DNA of 36,485 nucleotides from an uncultured Clostridia bacterium (GCA_947630015.1 CANRFY010000019.1:1-36485), one strand, 5' to 3'. Shown: positions 6,514 to 14,854, numbered from the stretch's first letter. The notes: a model not told the origin generated them from the sequence alone. Translations and numbers: made by a program.

Positions 6514-8784
6514 ATGATAATCGAAAAGCTTCATATAACCTCGTTCGGTCAGCTCGCCGACGCCGACATCGAGCTTTCGTCCGGCACGAACGTGATCGAG
6601 GGCGGCAACGAATCGGGCAAATCGACCGTCGCCGCGTTCATCAAATTCATCCTCTACGGGATGAGGGACCCGAACGAGCGCCGTTTATACATAAACTGGA
6701 ACGGCGCGTCCGCGTCCGGATCGATGACGGCGCGCCGCCTCGACGGCTCGCGAGTCAGAATCGAGCGGATGATCGCCGTCGATTCCGCCTCCGGCGCGGC
6801 GCGCGAGCGCGTTTCCATGACGGACGCCGAGACCGGCGTCCGCATCGACTGCGGCAAATGCCCGGGCGAATTTCTCCTCGGCGTACCCGAGGATGTATTC
6901 GCCGGCACCGCGTTCGTCCGTCAGATAGGCGGAGCATATCTTGACGGCGCGAAGATGAGCGCCGCCGCGGAAAATCTGCTGTTCTCCGCCGACGAGGCCA
7001 TAAATACGAAAAAAGCCGCCGAAAAGCTCGACGCCGTGCGCAGATCGCTGCGCCATAAAAACGGTAAGGGCGGATCGCTCTACGAGATGGAGACGGAGCG
7101 CGCGGCGCTTTCCGCGTCGCTCGAGGACGCAAAGCGCGCCTCCGGCGAGCTTATCGCCGTCGAATCCTCCATCGCCGATCTCACCGCAAAGCGCGAGACG
7201 GCGACCGCGCGCCGCGAACAGACGCGGCGCAAGATCGCGGGCTACGAGACTGTTTTGAATCTGCACAGATTCGATCAGCTCAATTCCGCCAAGGACGAGC
7301 TGGCCGCCCTCTACCGCAAAAAGGACGCGATCCTCACCGAGGGGCTTGTCGGCTCCCATTTTCCCGACGATCAATATATCGCCGAGCTGCGCGCCGTCAA
7401 CGACGGCATGACGGCGACGGCGTCCTCGATAGCGTCGATATCGCGCCGCCTCGACGAGCTGCGCGACGAGGAAACGATGACGCCGGATCGCGAACTTTGC
7501 GAGCGATTCGCCGACGACGAGGCCGCGCGCGAGGAGATACGCGGCGAATTCGACGATCTCACGATGAGAAAGCGCGCGCTCGGGACGTCCTCGATCGGTA
7601 CGATCCTCGTCGCCATTATCTGCGCCGTGCTTGTCGTGCTGAACCGCAACGGCGGCTCCGCCGTCGTTATCCCGCTCTCGATCGCAACGGCGACGTTCGC
7701 CGTCGCCGCCGTCATCATGGCGATTGTATCGCTCGTCGCCGATTCGCAGTCTGAGCGCAGACTGCGCTATTACGGCGCCGCCGACCGCGAGGCGCTCGCC
7801 TCGCGCCTCGACGAGCTTTCGCTCGAGGCCAAGAATTACCGCGAACTCGGCGAACGCATTGCGGCCGCCGAGGCCGAACGGTATGTGCAGTATTCCGTCT
7901 ACGACGATGAAAAGGCGGAGGCGCGCCGCCTGCTTTCCCTGCGCGGACTCGATCCCGACGACGCGGAGCTTCCGTCCGTTCTGTCCGAGACGATCGCGGC
8001 GTGCGAATCGCTCCGTATGCGCGACGACGCCATCAGCTCCGATATTCTGCGCGGACGCGGCGAGGTCGAGGAGCTGACGCGCCGTCTCGACGGCGTCAGC
8101 GAGGACGAGGTCCGCGCCGAGGCCGAAGCTGTCAACGCCGACGAATTTGCGTCGATCTCCGCCGTCGATCTGCGGCGCGAGCGCGATTTCACCGAAAACG
8201 CCGTAACAAAGCTGACGGAGGCCATCCACGCTCAGGAATTGCGCCGCACCCAGCTTTTGGCGACGCGCGAGGATCCCGCCGCGATTTCAGTCAAGCTCGA
8301 CGCGCTCGATAAAAAGATCGCCGAGGAAAACGAGCGCTACGAATCGTGCGTACTCGCCATAGACGCGCTTTCCGCGGCCGGCAGCGACGTCCGTCAGAGC
8401 GTCGCGCCTCATCTGCGGTCGCTCGCGCGCGAATATCTCTCGCGCGTCACCGAAGGCAAATACGACGAGCTTGGCGTCGACGCCGCGTTCGCGATGTCGG
8501 TATCCGCCGACGGCGCATACCGCGAGCTTGATCTTCTCAGCGCCGGCACCGCCGACGCCGCGTATCTCTCGCTCCGTCTTGCGCTCGTAAAGCTCCTCTA
8601 CCGCTCCGAACCGCCGACGCTCGTCTTCGACGAATCCCTCTGCCGCATGGACGACAGGCGCGCCTCCGGCGTGCTGTCCCTGATCGCCGGCGGCGAGCTG
8701 CAAGCCGTATTTCTGACGTGTCAGGATCGCGAGGCGCGTCTGTTCGCCGGCATTGATCCCGACGTGCGAATCATAAAGCTCTGA
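6514..8784 (+). CDS. YhaN-like AAA/SMC-type ATPase
   Basis: 756 residues. The start MIIEKLHITSFG is typical of RecF/SbcC/YhaN ATPases; Walker A is GNESGKST (about 31-38). The ABC-type signature is LSAGTADAAYLSL near 675 and Walker B is TLVFDES near 702. Between them lie long coiled-coil helices rich in E/A/R/L and, at about 361-409, two hydrophobic segments that look like a membrane hairpin, a feature I recall from YhaN proteins. I chose ATG 6514: AAAGGC at 6495-6500 is 13 bases upstream, an unusually long spacing repeated in other genes here. The frame is open further upstream but that part overlaps the nuclease gene and has no family-like sequence. It is the likely partner of the preceding nuclease in DNA end processing. 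Confidence 0.85.
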   Translation: MIIEKLHITSFGQLADADIELSSGTNVIEGGNESGKSTVAAFIKFILYGMRDPNERRLYINWNGASASGSMTARRLDGSRVRIERMIAVDSASGAARERVSMTDAETGVRIDCGKCPGEFLLGVPEDVFAGTAFVRQIGGAYLDGAKMSAAAENLLFSADEAINTKKAAEKLDAVRRSLRHKNGKGGSLYEMETERAALSASLEDAKRASGELIAVESSIADLTAKRETATARREQTRRKIAGYETVLNLHRFDQLNSAKDELAALYRKKDAILTEGLVGSHFPDDQYIAELRAVNDGMTATASSIASISRRLDELRDEETMTPDRELCERFADDEAAREEIRGEFDDLTMRKRALGTSSIGTILVAIICAVLVVLNRNGGSAVVIPLSIATATFAVAAVIMAIVSLVADSQSERRLRYYGAADREALASRLDELSLEAKNYRELGERIAAAEAERYVQYSVYDDEKAEARRLLSLRGLDPDDAELPSVLSETIAACESLRMRDDAISSDILRGRGEVEELTRRLDGVSEDEVRAEAEAVNADEFASISAVDLRRERDFTENAVTKLTEAIHAQELRRTQLLATREDPAAISVKLDALDKKIAEENERYESCVLAIDALSAAGSDVRQSVAPHLRSLAREYLSRVTEGKYDELGVDAAFAMSVSADGAYRELDLLSAGTADAAYLSLRLALVKLLYRSEPPTLVFDESLCRMDDRRASGVLSLIAGGELQAVFLTCQDREARLFAGIDPDVRIIKL

Positions 8785-8813
8785 CCGCTCTTCGATTTGG
8801 GAGGTGACGTTTC

Positions 8814-11075
8814 GTGGCGGCCGATATTTTGCGGTATCTCTACCGCCATATCAAAATAGCGGCAAAAAACGTGATGGCAAACAAAGCCGGCTACGCGTGC
8901 TTTTTTGCCGCGCTGTTCATCATTCAGACGTTTTTCGCGACGATGACGCTCATCATGTTCAGCAACGACAAGTCCGAGCGCGCCCGCGTCGAGGACGAAT
9001 ACGACTATCACGTCGCGCTGTACGGTCTGAACGAGGATCAGATGCTCATGATCGAGAACGGCTCCCTGATCTATTACAGCGCCGACGACGTATACGAGAT
9101 CGTCCGCACCGACAAACGCTACAACGCCTACACCGAAACCTACGTCTACGACTACTATTTCCTGCTCAAGGGATCGGACAGCGCCGCGCTGCGCGCGTCC
9201 TACAACAGGTTCCACGACAATCATTTCCGTCAGCTCGTCCGTCTCACCCGCGAGGGCGACGATCCGATCGTATTTGAATACACGCCGCTTTACAATTTCG
9301 GCGCGAATCTCGCCGTCAACCATTTTATCTACGCCGTATCGATCGCGGCGCTTGCGGCGCTGTCGATCTTCCTTCTCATCGTCCTTTACAACATAAGGAT
9401 CAATCACTACAAATTCATCTACGGCATCTACATGAGCTTCGGCGCCGATTTCAAAAAGCTGTTTGAAACGGCGTTTTTCGAGATGCTCGTCGTCTGGGCG
9501 CTCATGCTGCTCCCCGCGACGGCAGTATCGATTCTTTGCTCGTATCTCATATTCGCCATTCGCGGCATAAAGTTCTATTTCCCCGCCGCGATGCTGCTCC
9601 TAACTGTCGTATACGGGCTTTTCGTTCTGCTCGTATCTGTCTATTTCCCGATGCGGATCGTATCGCTCCGCGCGCCGATGTCGCTTATCGCGGCCGAGGA
9701 CAACTCGAATCTCGTATCCTCGCCGCGCCGTTCGTTCAACATTTTCGGGACGAAATTCCCTCTCCTCTACGAGATATTCTCCACATGGCGGTTCAGGATG
9801 TACAATCTGCGGCTCCTCGTCTCCGCCGTCATATTCACCTCGCTGTTCATTTCCGGACTCTACATCGCCGAGATCACGCGCGACACGCTCGCCGAGGAAA
9901 AGCCGCAGTTCGAGCTTGATATGTCCGGCGCGGGCATCGTCTTCGACGACGTGATGCGCGACGAGCTTTACTCGATCCCGGGCGTTTCGCTCGTATCGAA
10001 ATCGAATTCGGCGGAGGCCGTCTATCTCGATCAGCACATCCGCGTCCCCTCCGAGCTGACGCGTCCGTTCTCGAATCTCGTCGTGCCGGAGAACATGGAC
10101 GGCTACCGCGTGACGAGCGACGTCGTTTACCGCACCATTGACGACGACATCGCCGCCCAGCTTGAAAAATACGACTACGACGGCGATCTCTACTCGCCGC
10201 TTCACGAGCCTGACACCGTCGTCGTATCCGATTCGATCGGCAACACGCGCAAATTCAATTTCAAGGTCGGCGACACGATCGAGATCGCGACAGTGCGCAT
10301 CAGGCACGCCGCAGTCGATCCGAACATGACGGGAATGGCGCTTCTGCGCGAGCAGCTTGACAAATACGAATTCGACTATCACAAATACAAGATCGGCGCC
10401 GTGATCCACGACATACCGTCGCTCGTCATGCCGATCTACATGACGGATGAGGCGTATGAGGAGATCACGGGCTTCCCCGTCTCCTACGACGACGTATATG
10501 TTTACGCCGACCCGTCGCTATCGACGGACGGGACGCGCGATCTCGAGCGCGCGCTGCGCGAATGGGGGATGATGTACGGCGGCATCGACGTGCGCAACAC
10601 GCACGCGCTCCATCTGTTCCACGTCAACGACGACAAGCAGTACGACGAGATATTCACTCTCGTCGCCGCGCTGCTTCTGACGATATCGCCCATGATCTGG
10701 TTTTTCTCGCAGGCTCTCTACTATGCAAAGCGCGAGAACGAATTCACGATCCTGCAATCCATCGGCGCGACAGGCTCGGAGATACGACGTTTGTACGTAT
10801 TCGGCGGCGTATTCATGGGCGCGCTTGCGTTTATATTCTGCATTGCGCTCGGCTATTCGCTGTCGTATGCGCTGTATCTGATCGTGAACGTTCTGATCCC
10901 GAAATGGACGCTTGCGGACGTGCGGTACCGGTTCTTCATGCCGTGGTACGCGATTCTTTTATCGGTCATAATGTCCGTTGCGTGCGGATTTTTGTCGGCC
11001 TATTTCCCCTATCGCAGTTATATGCGCAAGCGATCGTCCACGCTCGAGGTGGAATACAGTGAAGTTTCCGAATAA
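8814..11075 (+). CDS. ABC transporter permease, FtsX/MacB-like
   Basis: 753 residues. GTG start at 8814 with GGGAGGTGA six bases upstream. About eight membrane segments can be seen, near residues 23-46, 172-193, 222-250, 262-285, 338-360, 622-645, 665-690 and 708-730. A large non-membrane region of roughly 260 residues lies between the fifth and sixth and is probably extracytoplasmic. The last three segments match the FtsX-type permease arrangement. The gene is followed 20 bases later by its ATPase. Such pairs export lipids, peptides or antimicrobials, or act as sensors; no two-component genes are adjacent, so a Bce-type resistance role is not supported. Confidence 0.82.
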   Translation: MAADILRYLYRHIKIAAKNVMANKAGYACFFAALFIIQTFFATMTLIMFSNDKSERARVEDEYDYHVALYGLNEDQMLMIENGSLIYYSADDVYEIVRTDKRYNAYTETYVYDYYFLLKGSDSAALRASYNRFHDNHFRQLVRLTREGDDPIVFEYTPLYNFGANLAVNHFIYAVSIAALAALSIFLLIVLYNIRINHYKFIYGIYMSFGADFKKLFETAFFEMLVVWALMLLPATAVSILCSYLIFAIRGIKFYFPAAMLLLTVVYGLFVLLVSVYFPMRIVSLRAPMSLIAAEDNSNLVSSPRRSFNIFGTKFPLLYEIFSTWRFRMYNLRLLVSAVIFTSLFISGLYIAEITRDTLAEEKPQFELDMSGAGIVFDDVMRDELYSIPGVSLVSKSNSAEAVYLDQHIRVPSELTRPFSNLVVPENMDGYRVTSDVVYRTIDDDIAAQLEKYDYDGDLYSPLHEPDTVVVSDSIGNTRKFNFKVGDTIEIATVRIRHAAVDPNMTGMALLREQLDKYEFDYHKYKIGAVIHDIPSLVMPIYMTDEAYEEITGFPVSYDDVYVYADPSLSTDGTRDLERALREWGMMYGGIDVRNTHALHLFHVNDDKQYDEIFTLVAALLLTISPMIWFFSQALYYAKRENEFTILQSIGATGSEIRRLYVFGGVFMGALAFIFCIALGYSLSYALYLIVNVLIPKWTLADVRYRFFMPWYAILLSVIMSVACGFLSAYFPYRSYMRKRSSTLEVEYSEVSE

Positions 11076-11095
11076 GAAAGGCATGGTGATTTGCA

Positions 11096-11839
11096 ATGTA
11101 TGAAAGCGGCGACCGCGGGTCGCGTTACATTCTTCGCGCCGAGAGCGTCATCAAGCAGTATCGGCAGTATGACGAAATCATAACTGCGGTGAACCGCGCC
11201 GACATCAAGATCGAGGAGGGCGAATTTGTCGCGATCGTCGGCACGTCGGGATCGGGCAAGAGTACGTTTCTTCACTGCTGTGCCGGCCTTGACAAAGTCG
11301 ATGCCGGACACATATACATTCGCGGGCAGGACATCACGAAGATGTCGCACGACGAGCTTGGCCGTTTTCGCGGCGCGAACATGGGATTCGTATTTCAGCG
11401 GCACAATCTGATCCCGCAGTTCACCGCGCTCGAGAACATTCTGATCCCGACTCTGATGTGCAACAAGCCTGACGGCTCGTATGAGGAGACGCTCAGGCGC
11501 GTCGTGAAATCGCTCGACATCGAGGACAGGCTTCATCATCTGCCGAGCGAGCTGTCCGGAGGACAGCAGCAGCGCGTTGCGATCGCGCGCGCGCTGATCA
11601 ATATGCCGCAGATCCTGTTCGCCGACGAACCGACGGGCAATCTCGACCGCGCGAACGCGGACGAGGTGCTTGATCTGCTGATCAAAACGCGCGACTCGAT
11701 CGGCCAGACGCTCGTGATGGTCACTCACGACATGAAGATCGCCCAGCGCGCCGACCGCATCTTCCGTATGGATAACGGCGTCCTCTCCCTCGACCGCGAC
11801 TATAAGGACGGCCGCCGCCGCACCTCCGAGCAGTATTGA
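11096..11839 (+). CDS. ABC transporter ATP-binding protein, MacB/LolD type
   Basis: 247 residues with all nucleotide-binding motifs: Walker [10 protein letters not shown] (49-57), Q-loop FVFQRHNL (Gln101), signature LSGGQQQR (153-160), Walker [13 protein letters not shown] and the switch His in VTHDMK. The GNLD after Walker B and the Q-loop sequence place it with the MacB/LolD/FtsE subfamily that partners FtsX-like permeases, in agreement with its neighbour. Two ribosome binding sites are possible: GGTGAT six bases from the ATG, or AAAGGC 13 bases upstream. It is the last gene of the operon; the repeat region begins 12 bases after its stop. Confidence 0.92.
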   Translation: MYESGDRGSRYILRAESVIKQYRQYDEIITAVNRADIKIEEGEFVAIVGTSGSGKSTFLHCCAGLDKVDAGHIYIRGQDITKMSHDELGRFRGANMGFVFQRHNLIPQFTALENILIPTLMCNKPDGSYEETLRRVVKSLDIEDRLHHLPSELSGGQQQRVAIARALINMPQILFADEPTGNLDRANADEVLDLLIKTRDSIGQTLVMVTHDMKIAQRADRIFRMDNGVLSLDRDYKDGRRRTSEQY

Positions 11840-11850
11840 AGTTGATGTTT

Positions 11851-12032
11851 CGGGGCTTCGCCCCAAACCCTGACTTAAGGGGAACTTTTGAGAAAAGCGA
11901 ACTTTCCGCAAGCGGAAAGTTTCCTTAAGAATCCCCGCAAAACTTTCCTTACAAGGGTTATTTGCCAAGTGTGTTTGCCCCAGCATCGCGCGTTCGTGCG
12001 CCGATGAAGTAGTCGCGCGAGCGCGAACACCG
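11851..12032. repeat. Modular intergenic repeat, copy A
   Basis: Begins with a GGGGC-TTC-GCCCC hairpin (11852-11864), then a CTTAAGG...CCTTAAG outer stem (11874-11880 with 11923-11929) enclosing an inner hairpin AACTTTCCGC / GCGGAAAGTT (11900-11921). A core follows that contains GTGTTTGCCCCAGCATCGCG and ends GAGCGCGAACACCG at 12032. The core recurs about 186 bases later in copy B and again in copy C. No gene is seen here; open frames across it are translations of the repeat. Confidence 0.75.
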
Positions 12033-12311
12033 CTTTTCGGGGCGCTGCCCTGCGATTTTCGGGGCGCTGCCCCGTACCCTGCTTAAGGAAACTTTTTGAA
12101 AAAAGTTTCCTTAAGAATCTTTCAAAAACTTTCCTTACAATTGTTATTTGGCGAATGTGTTTGCCCCAGCATCGCGCGTTTGCGCGCCGATGAAGTAGTC
12201 GCGAGAGCGCGAACACCGATGGGTACGAATGCGTTTGCCTTTGCGCTGCGCGTTCAATCGTGTAAATATTTATGATAAAAACAGTGACTTCCTTCGGAAG
12301 TCACTGTTTTA
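12033..12311. repeat. Modular intergenic repeat, copy B, ending in a bidirectional terminator
   Basis: Starts with two CGGGGCGCTGCCC blocks, then a perfect 16-bp hairpin (12082-12097 with 12100-12115, CTTAAGGAAACTTTTT and its complement). The shared core continues past the end of copy A into a stretch reading GCGTTCAATCGTGTAAATAT. It ends with a 15-bp hairpin (12278-12292 with 12296-12310, loop TTC) flanked by A and T runs, so it can end transcription from both sides. The toxin stop codon (12309-12311) overlaps the T run. Confidence 0.75.
12278..12310. terminator. Bidirectional terminator between the ABC operon and the toxin gene
   Basis: Arms AAAACAGTGACTTCC and GGAAGTCACTGTTTT with loop TTC. 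A and T runs on both sides suit termination of the plus-strand ABC operon and of the minus-strand toxin-antitoxin transcript. Confidence 0.75.
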
Positions 12312-12653
12312 AGTATTTTCCTCATCGATATCGGACAGTGCCGCGGCCTGATCTCTCCGTCCGTAAATAACCGCAATAATCCACACCGTTTCCCTGTCCT
12401 CGTCCACGTTGTAATAGACGAGGAAATTCCTCACCGTCATTTTGCGTATTCCTTTTGTGCGCCACGGTTCCTCCTCCGTCAGCGGGAATCTTAACGGCAT
12501 CGTATACAGCTTTGCGAACTCACGTCTCAGATTTTCCATCCATCTTTGCGCCGTTTCCGGCTCCGACAGAAAATTTGCGATATAATCTCTCGTTTCTCTT
12601 ATCTGTTCGATCGCCTGACGCGTCAGTTTGACCTGATACTGCATTTCAGTCAT
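12309..12653 (-). CDS. RelE/ParE-family toxin
   Basis: 114 residues (111 from the second Met). The sequence YQVKLTRQAIEQIRETRDYI, then PLRFPL, GIRKMTVRNFLVYYNVD and a C-terminal IIAVIYGRRDQ matches the RelE/ParE fold, including the usual ending V-x-Y-x-R-R. RelE members cleave ribosome-bound mRNA and ParE members poison gyrase; motif order alone does not decide between them. The gene starts ATGACTGA, overlapping the antitoxin stop by eight bases, as usual for antitoxin-first modules. Its stop lies in the T run of the terminator that ends repeat copy B. Confidence 0.88.
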   Translation of the reverse strand: MTEMQYQVKLTRQAIEQIRETRDYIANFLSEPETAQRWMENLRREFAKLYTMPLRFPLTEEEPWRTKGIRKMTVRNFLVYYNVDEDRETVWIIAVIYGRRDQAAALSDIDEENT

Positions 12654-12942
12654 TATTTCTCAGCCTGTCGAATGCATCCTCCAGCGCCAAGCCGTCGCCG
12701 GACTTTGCCTGATCGCAGCCCTTTTGCATCATCGCGTTGAATTCCGCGTCCGTCATCTCGTCCCTTGATTTGATTCTCGGCACCGTGAGCGGATACGGGA
12801 CGCCGCCCGTCATGATGATTTGTCTGTAAAGCGTATCGATCAGCACCGAAACGGGCAAGCCGATCCTTTCGAGGACGGCCTCCGCCTGCTGTTTTATTTC
12901 CGGCTCAATGCGAGCCGTCACGTTTGCGCTTTTTGCTGCCAC
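12646..12942 (-). CDS. RelB/DinJ-family antitoxin
   Basis: 98 residues. The N-terminal part VTARIEPEIKQQAEAVLERI followed by GLPVSVLIDTLYRQII is the ribbon-helix-helix pattern of RelB/DinJ antitoxins; it should dimerise and bind the operator at 13021-13051. The C-terminal half is acidic and probably wraps the toxin. The start is a GTG at 12942 with AAAGGCGG upstream. Promoter, operator and a leader hairpin lie directly upstream, so the module is a self-contained, autoregulated unit. Confidence 0.87.
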   Translation of the reverse strand: MAAKSANVTARIEPEIKQQAEAVLERIGLPVSVLIDTLYRQIIMTGGVPYPLTVPRIKSRDEMTDAEFNAMMQKGCDQAKSGDGLALEDAFDRLRNND

Positions 12943-12970
12943 AATATTCGCCGCCTTTCCGTCGCGAAAT

Positions 12971-13005
12971 CGATATCCCCGCCGCCCTGCGGCGGCGTCG
13001 ATATC
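12971..13005 (-). promoter_or_regulatory. Leader hairpin of the toxin-antitoxin mRNA
   Basis: GATATC...GATATC outer arms and CGCCGCC / GGCGGCG inner arms around CTGC form a long stem with a small internal mismatch, between the predicted transcription start (about 13007) and the antitoxin ribosome binding site. It may affect mRNA stability or translation. Confidence 0.5.
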
Positions 13006-13013
13006 CCATATCT

Positions 13014-13042
13014 ATTGTATCATATTGTATTGCAATTTGCAA
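13014..13042 (-). promoter_or_regulatory. Toxin-antitoxin promoter
   Basis: Minus strand TTGCAA (13037-13042), 17-base spacer, TACAAT (13014-13019). The -35 element and nearly all of the spacer lie inside the palindromic operator. Confidence 0.65.
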
Positions 13043-13051
13043 TACAATATG
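13021..13051. promoter_or_regulatory. Perfect 15-bp palindromic operator of the toxin-antitoxin module
   Basis: CATATTGTATTGCAA (13021-13035), centre T, TTGCAATACAATATG (13037-13051). A half-site-like TATTGTAT also occurs just before it at 13013-13020. The overlap with the -35 element and spacer predicts repression by the RelB-like ribbon-helix-helix protein. Confidence 0.7.
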
Positions 13052-13058
13052 CGCGAAT

Positions 13059-13386
13059 TTACGGGGCGCTGCCTCGTACCCCGCGATTTTCGGGGCGCTG
13101 CCCCGTACCCTGCTTAAGGAAACTTTTTGAAAGAAAGTCGAACTTTCCGCAAGCGGAAAGTTAGCAGATGCTTCGCATCTGCCATCTTAAGAATCTTCAA
13201 GAATTTTCATTACAATGGTTATTTGCCAAGTGTGTTTGCCCCAGCATCGCGCGTTCGTGCGCCGACGAAGTAGTCGCGCGAGCGCGAACACCGATGGGGG
13301 CGAGTGTGTTTGCCTCCACGATGAGCGTTCAATCGTACAAATATTTATGATAAAAACAGGGACTTCCTTCGGAAGTCCCTGTTTTT
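13059..13386. repeat. Modular intergenic repeat, copy C
   Basis: Same order and orientation as copy B: two CGGGGCGCTGCC blocks, a CTTAAG module, the GTGTTTGCCCCAGCATCGCG core and the terminator hairpin. Its CTTAAG module differs: it holds AACTTTCCGC / GCGGAAAGTT (13141-13162, as in copy A) plus an extra hairpin GCAGATGC-TTC-GCATCTGC (13164-13182). By eye the part after the module agrees with copy B at roughly nine positions in ten. No gene is seen. Confidence 0.75.
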
Positions 13387-13388
13387 TT
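13352..13388. terminator. Terminator hairpin at the end of repeat copy C, serving the UDG gene
   Basis: 16-bp arms (13352-13367 with 13371-13386), loop TTC, with A and T runs on either side. The UDG stop codon (13387-13389) overlaps the T run. One stem pair is T-A in copy B and G-C here, a compensatory change. Confidence 0.75.
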
Positions 13389-13935
13389 ATATCTCATTTA
13401 ATTTTGCGGCCAATGTTTTCATATCGGTTAGCATATCGCCCTTTTTGCACGGGTCGCGGAGCAGCGCCGACGGATGGAAAAACGCCGTCATTTCAAATTC
13501 GCCGCGCTTCACCCACACGCCATGCTCCTGCGATATTTTATAATCCGGCTTGATCAGTCTCATTGCCGCGATCCTTCCGAGGCACACGATAAATCTCGGC
13601 CTTATGATCCTGACCTGATCGCGCAGATACGGCATACACGCGTCCTGTTCCTCCGGCAGCGGGTCGCGGTTCTTCGGCGGGCGGCATTTCAATATATTCG
13701 CTATATACACCTCGTCTCTCTCGATCCCGACTGCGGTGAGATAGGCGTCGAGCAATTTCCCCGCGCGTCCCACGAACGGGATGCCGGACAGATCCTCCTG
13801 TTCGCCGGGCGCTTCCCCGACGAACATGAGCTTTGCGGATTCGCATCCCGTGCCGAACACGCAGTTATGTCTCGTTTCGCAGAGCGCGCATTTTCTGCAC
13901 GATTCGCACTTTGCGCGCACCTCATCCATATTCAT
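13387..13935 (-). CDS. Uracil-DNA glycosylase, family 4 (Fe-S)
   Basis: 182 residues from ATG 13935, chosen because GGAGG lies eight bases upstream; the frame runs on to 13956. Motif A is GEAPGEQED (40-48), GIPFVGRAGKLLD follows, and motif B is HPSALLRD near the end. Four cysteines in the family positions, Cys13 and Cys16 (CRKC), Cys84 (KCRPP) and Cys100, should hold a 4Fe-4S cluster. The enzyme removes uracil from DNA after cytosine deamination, starting base excision repair. It lies 36 bases after the PhnP-like gene on the same strand and is probably co-transcribed with it. Confidence 0.93.
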   Translation of the reverse strand: MNMDEVRAKCESCRKCALCETRHNCVFGTGCESAKLMFVGEAPGEQEDLSGIPFVGRAGKLLDAYLTAVGIERDEVYIANILKCRPPKNRDPLPEEQDACMPYLRDQVRIIRPRFIVCLGRIAAMRLIKPDYKISQEHGVWVKRGEFEMTAFFHPSALLRDPCKKGDMLTDMKTLAAKLNEI

Positions 13936-13971
13936 GATCAAATCCTCCGTCCGCATTGATTTTATTCCCGA

Positions 13972-14817
13972 TCAAAATTCGATCTCAAGTCCGTCGTAAG
14001 CGACGGCGAATCCGATCTTCTCCGCGATCCCGACGGCCTCCGCGTAGCCGACCCTGCCGTTATGGGAAAAGTGATTCGCGACGAACACTGTTTTTTCGCC
14101 GGCGAGGCCGAACGCGCAAAGCTTATCGGCGAATTCCCGATCGCGCTCGAAATTCATATGGCCCCTGTAATCGATATGTTTTTTGCCCTCGGTGCAGTCC
14201 ATGGTGACAAGATCGAATCTGACGTCGAGCGCGCGAAGGCGCGCAAGCGTCAGATCGGGCAGAACGTCCGTATCATGCGCGTACAGCAGCGATTTGCCGT
14301 TTGCGCTGATCGCGTACACGAGCGGCTCCTCAGTCGAATGGATCGCCGGCGCGGGGATGACGGTATACACTCCCGTCCCGTTTCCGCCGAACGAAAACGG
14401 CTCAAATGCGGCGACGCGCCTGAACATTACGCTTCCGTCGCCCGTCACTCTTCCGTCGCCGAATCGATCCGCATATTTGCCGACGCCGCGGCTGCCGAAC
14501 ACCGTAAGCGGCTTCGTATCGGGCGAAAGGATCGCGAATCCGCGCTCGCGCGCTTCGAGATCGCTCACATACAGGTGATCGGAATGCGCGTGCGTGAGAA
14601 GGCACCATTGCAGCTCCGTTATATCGATCCCGTATCTGAGCAGATGCATATACGTATCGGGGCCGAAATCGACGAGGACCTCGTCGTTTATGATCGCCTG
14701 GCATCTTGTCCTCTGCTCTCTGCCGCCGATCTCCCTTGCGCGTCTGCATATCTCGCATTGACAGAACAGCGCCGGCACGCCCTCGCTCGCCCCTGTTCCG
14801 AGAAACCGTATCCTCAT
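13972..14817 (-). CDS. PhnP-like MBL-fold hydrolase
   Basis: 281 residues. The N-terminus FLGTGASEGVPALFCQCEIC carries the C-x-C-x2-C group (Cys19, 21, 24) that in PhnP-type proteins binds a structural zinc, and the metal motif is THAHSDH (75-81) with later NHFSHNG. PhnP is a cyclic phosphodiesterase of phosphonate breakdown, but no phn genes are present here, so a general phosphodiesterase role is more likely. Start supported by AAGGAGA six bases from the ATG and by the promoter at 14855-14883. First gene of a two-gene unit with the uracil-DNA glycosylase. Confidence 0.8.
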   Translation of the reverse strand: MRIRFLGTGASEGVPALFCQCEICRRAREIGGREQRTRCQAIINDEVLVDFGPDTYMHLLRYGIDITELQWCLLTHAHSDHLYVSDLEARERGFAILSPDTKPLTVFGSRGVGKYADRFGDGRVTGDGSVMFRRVAAFEPFSFGGNGTGVYTVIPAPAIHSTEEPLVYAISANGKSLLYAHDTDVLPDLTLARLRALDVRFDLVTMDCTEGKKHIDYRGHMNFERDREFADKLCAFGLAGEKTVFVANHFSHNGRVGYAEAVGIAEKIGFAVAYDGLEIEF

Positions 14818-14854
14818 CCCGCGTCTCCTTGCACATCATAGAATCGTCACAGAT

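Noticed and set aside
6685..8229. 514-codon open frame antisense to the YhaN-like ATPase
   Set aside because: Shadow of the coiled-coil region; arginine-rich and without family features.
8814..11839. Bce-type antimicrobial peptide resistance transporter
   Set aside because: The permease has about eight rather than ten membrane segments by eye and there is no adjacent histidine kinase or response regulator.
11875..12216. Open minus-strand frame with an internal duplication over the repeat copies A and B
   Set aside because: It is the translation of the non-coding intergenic repeat; the duplication reflects the 186-base offset of the two copies.
11851..13388. Possible CRISPR array or insertion sequence
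   Set aside because: Repeats are long and few, without regular spacers, cas genes, transposase or terminal inverted repeats with target duplication.
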